NCBI GenBank assembly: GCA_028287665.1
Contig: JAQBPF010000368.1
Span: 1-8,655, forward strand
Direction: 5' to 3'
From: Deinococcus sp.
GTDB lineage: Bacteria; Deinococcota; Deinococci; Deinococcales; Deinococcaceae
DNA: 8,655 bases
This document shows positions 5,869 through 8,655 of the stretch, in pieces (within the stretch, counting starts at the first letter, position 1; each line of letters opens with the position of its first letter). The notes beneath the pieces are model-generated. The model worked only from the letters and a program-made list of their open reading frames with translations. It was not told where the DNA came from and did no database searches. Both the position numbers and the translations under genes were made by a program.

Positions 5869-5889
5869 AGAAAGCTCATTTTACGGCAA
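5861..5889 (-). promoter_or_regulatory. Promoter reading toward the signalling operon
   Basis: On the minus strand TTGCCG (5889-5884), a 17-base spacer and TATAAA (5866-5861). The start would be near 5854, about 145 bases upstream of the OmpR-type regulator. It shares most of its -10 with the oppositely directed promoter 5840-5868, so the two probably cannot be occupied at once. Confidence 0.5.
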
Positions 5890-6077
5890 TGGAATTTGTT
5901 TTATTAATTTGGTGGCTGTCCAACATCCGACCGATCTTTACCGTCAGCTCTGTGCTAGGTTAAGGGAACCGCGTTCTGGTCTGTTGTAGTGACCGAGCGA
6001 CACAATTTGCAACACTTCTGAGTTACACCGCCGCACGACCAGGGCCGCGCACCACGCGCCGCTGCATCATTCACAAC

Positions 6078-6112
6078 ATGACTGAAGCCCCTCTTCAGGC
6101 ATTGGAGTCCAC

Positions 6113-6116
<4 letters not shown>
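6078..6116 (+). CDS. Possible 12-codon upstream ORF coupled to RNase J
   Basis: ATG 6078 opens a short frame, MTEAPLQALEST, whose TGA stop (6114-6116) overlaps the RNase J ATG (6113) as ATGA. That overlap is the classical form of translational coupling. The frame has no Shine-Dalgarno. CATCAT (6065-6070) stands seven bases before its ATG and could be a weak -10 for a leaderless transcript, but no -35 is visible. The peptide resembles nothing I know. It may be regulatory, or the overlap may be chance. Confidence 0.3.
6082..6098 (+). promoter_or_regulatory. Small hairpin just before the RNase J ribosome binding site
   Basis: CTGAAG (6082-6087) and CTTCAG (6093-6098) form a perfect 6-bp stem with a 5-base loop, ending five bases before GGAG (6104-6107), the Shine-Dalgarno of RNase J. 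It lies inside the possible upstream ORF. It could affect ribosome access or serve as a cleavage signal for autoregulation; neither is shown. Confidence 0.4.
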
Positions 6117-7804
<1,688 letters not shown>

Positions 7805-7876
7805 GCGGCGGCAGTTAAGGTAAACGGCAATTGAAGTAGACAGGTAGAACAGAGCGGTGCTGGAGGGTCTGAGGAA

Positions 7877-7924
7877 GGGCAGAAATGCCTTTGCTTGGGC
7901 CCTTCGGCTTTTGCCCTGAATTTT
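7877..7924 (+). terminator. Hairpin cluster after RNase J, possible terminator
   Basis: GGGCA (7877-7881) pairs with TGCCC (7912-7916), and the stem can be extended by AAA/TTT with one bulge; TGAATTTTCT follows. Alternative short stems inside (GGCA-GAAA-TGCC, and a GCC-CTTC-GGC followed by TTTT) compete with it. It begins 72 bases after the RNase J stop. The layout suggests transcription ends here or at the next hairpin, but folding would need computing. Confidence 0.35.
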
Positions 7925-7958
7925 CTCCTGGGAAAGTGAGCGCAGGACTGCTCTGTAC

Positions 7959-7976
7959 AGACGTTGTCGTCTTTTT
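7959..7976 (+). terminator. Short intrinsic terminator-like hairpin before clpP
   Basis: AGACG (7959-7963), loop TTGT, CGTCT (7968-7972), then TTTT (7973-7976). The stem is perfect but only 5 bp. Together with the cluster 7877-7924 it would separate RNase J from clpP transcription. A GC-rich inverted repeat, CGGGCC (7994-7999) with GGCCCG (8011-8016), lies further on without a T-tract. The rest of 7805-8080 shows no gene. Confidence 0.45.
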
Positions 7977-8079
7977 GCCCCTTCCCCTCAAGCCGGGCCC
8001 CACCGCTTCCGGCCCGCAGCAGACCCCAATCTGACACGCCCGGTCCTAACCCCCATTTTGCCTACGTTCCTGTCCTGAA

Positions 8080-8655
<576 letters not shown>

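Larger units (their letters stand above)
5711..6112. other. AT-rich divergent intergenic region between the signalling operon and RNase J
   Basis: These 402 bases separate two divergent genes. The first half (about 5711-5910) is clearly richer in A and T than the surrounding coding DNA and holds the promoter candidates listed separately. The second half would be the long 5' leader of the RNase J message and contains a 12-codon upstream ORF and a small hairpin. Apart from those I see no RNA gene. I also looked for the long palindrome of the radiation/desiccation response and did not find one. Confidence 0.6.

Noticed and set aside
5722..5907. 61-codon plus-strand frame in the divergent control region
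   Set aside because: It runs through both promoter candidates, has no Shine-Dalgarno, and its AT-rich product resembles no family I know; probably chance.
7994..8016. CGGGCC...GGCCCG inverted repeat upstream of clpP
   Set aside because: Six-base arms, an 11-base loop and no T-tract in GC-rich DNA; likely chance.

Overview
The window reads as chromosomal DNA of a Deinococcus or close relative. The basis is GC-rich coding sequence, an RNase J and a ClpP that look deinococcal from memory, a small secreted WGxxG-type protein, and several starts with a -10 hexamer about 5-7 bases upstream and no Shine-Dalgarno, the leaderless pattern common in this genus. No database search was possible, so the genus is an inference.

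Layout. (1) 1-82: part of an intergenic region with a strong minus-strand promoter and a hairpin/T-tract for a gene beyond the left edge. (2) 83-870: a complete IS1-family insertion with matched inverted ends and a perfect 8-bp target duplication; insA is open, but insB has a stop codon and a frameshift, so the copy looks dead. An A7 run followed by a 16-bp hairpin looks like a programmed -1 frameshift signal. (3) 921-1475: an HD-domain hydrolase, probably leaderless. (4) 1668-2072: a small secreted protein with 11-residue acidic repeats, a calcium-loop-like motif and a WGLLGLLG segment, closed by a clear terminator. (5) 5710-2160, minus strand: a three-gene signalling operon of an OmpR-type response regulator, a soluble multi-PAS histidine kinase and a single-domain Rcp1/CheY-like regulator, the last two overlapping by GTGA. 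(6) 5711-6112: an AT-rich divergent control region with overlapping, nearly symmetric promoters. (7) 6113-7804: RNase J, preceded by a 12-codon upstream ORF that overlaps its start by ATGA. (8) 8100-8655: clpP, leaderless and cut by the right edge.

Together, the right part joins a stress-type phosphorelay, an RNA decay nuclease and the Clp protease core. The kinase can plausibly feed two outputs, one DNA-binding and one protein-interaction regulator, and the operon shares its control region with RNase J. No wholly new system is obvious. The most distinctive signals are the frameshift element in the IS, the shared bidirectional promoter, the ATGA-coupled upstream ORF before RNase J, and the composition of the small secreted protein.
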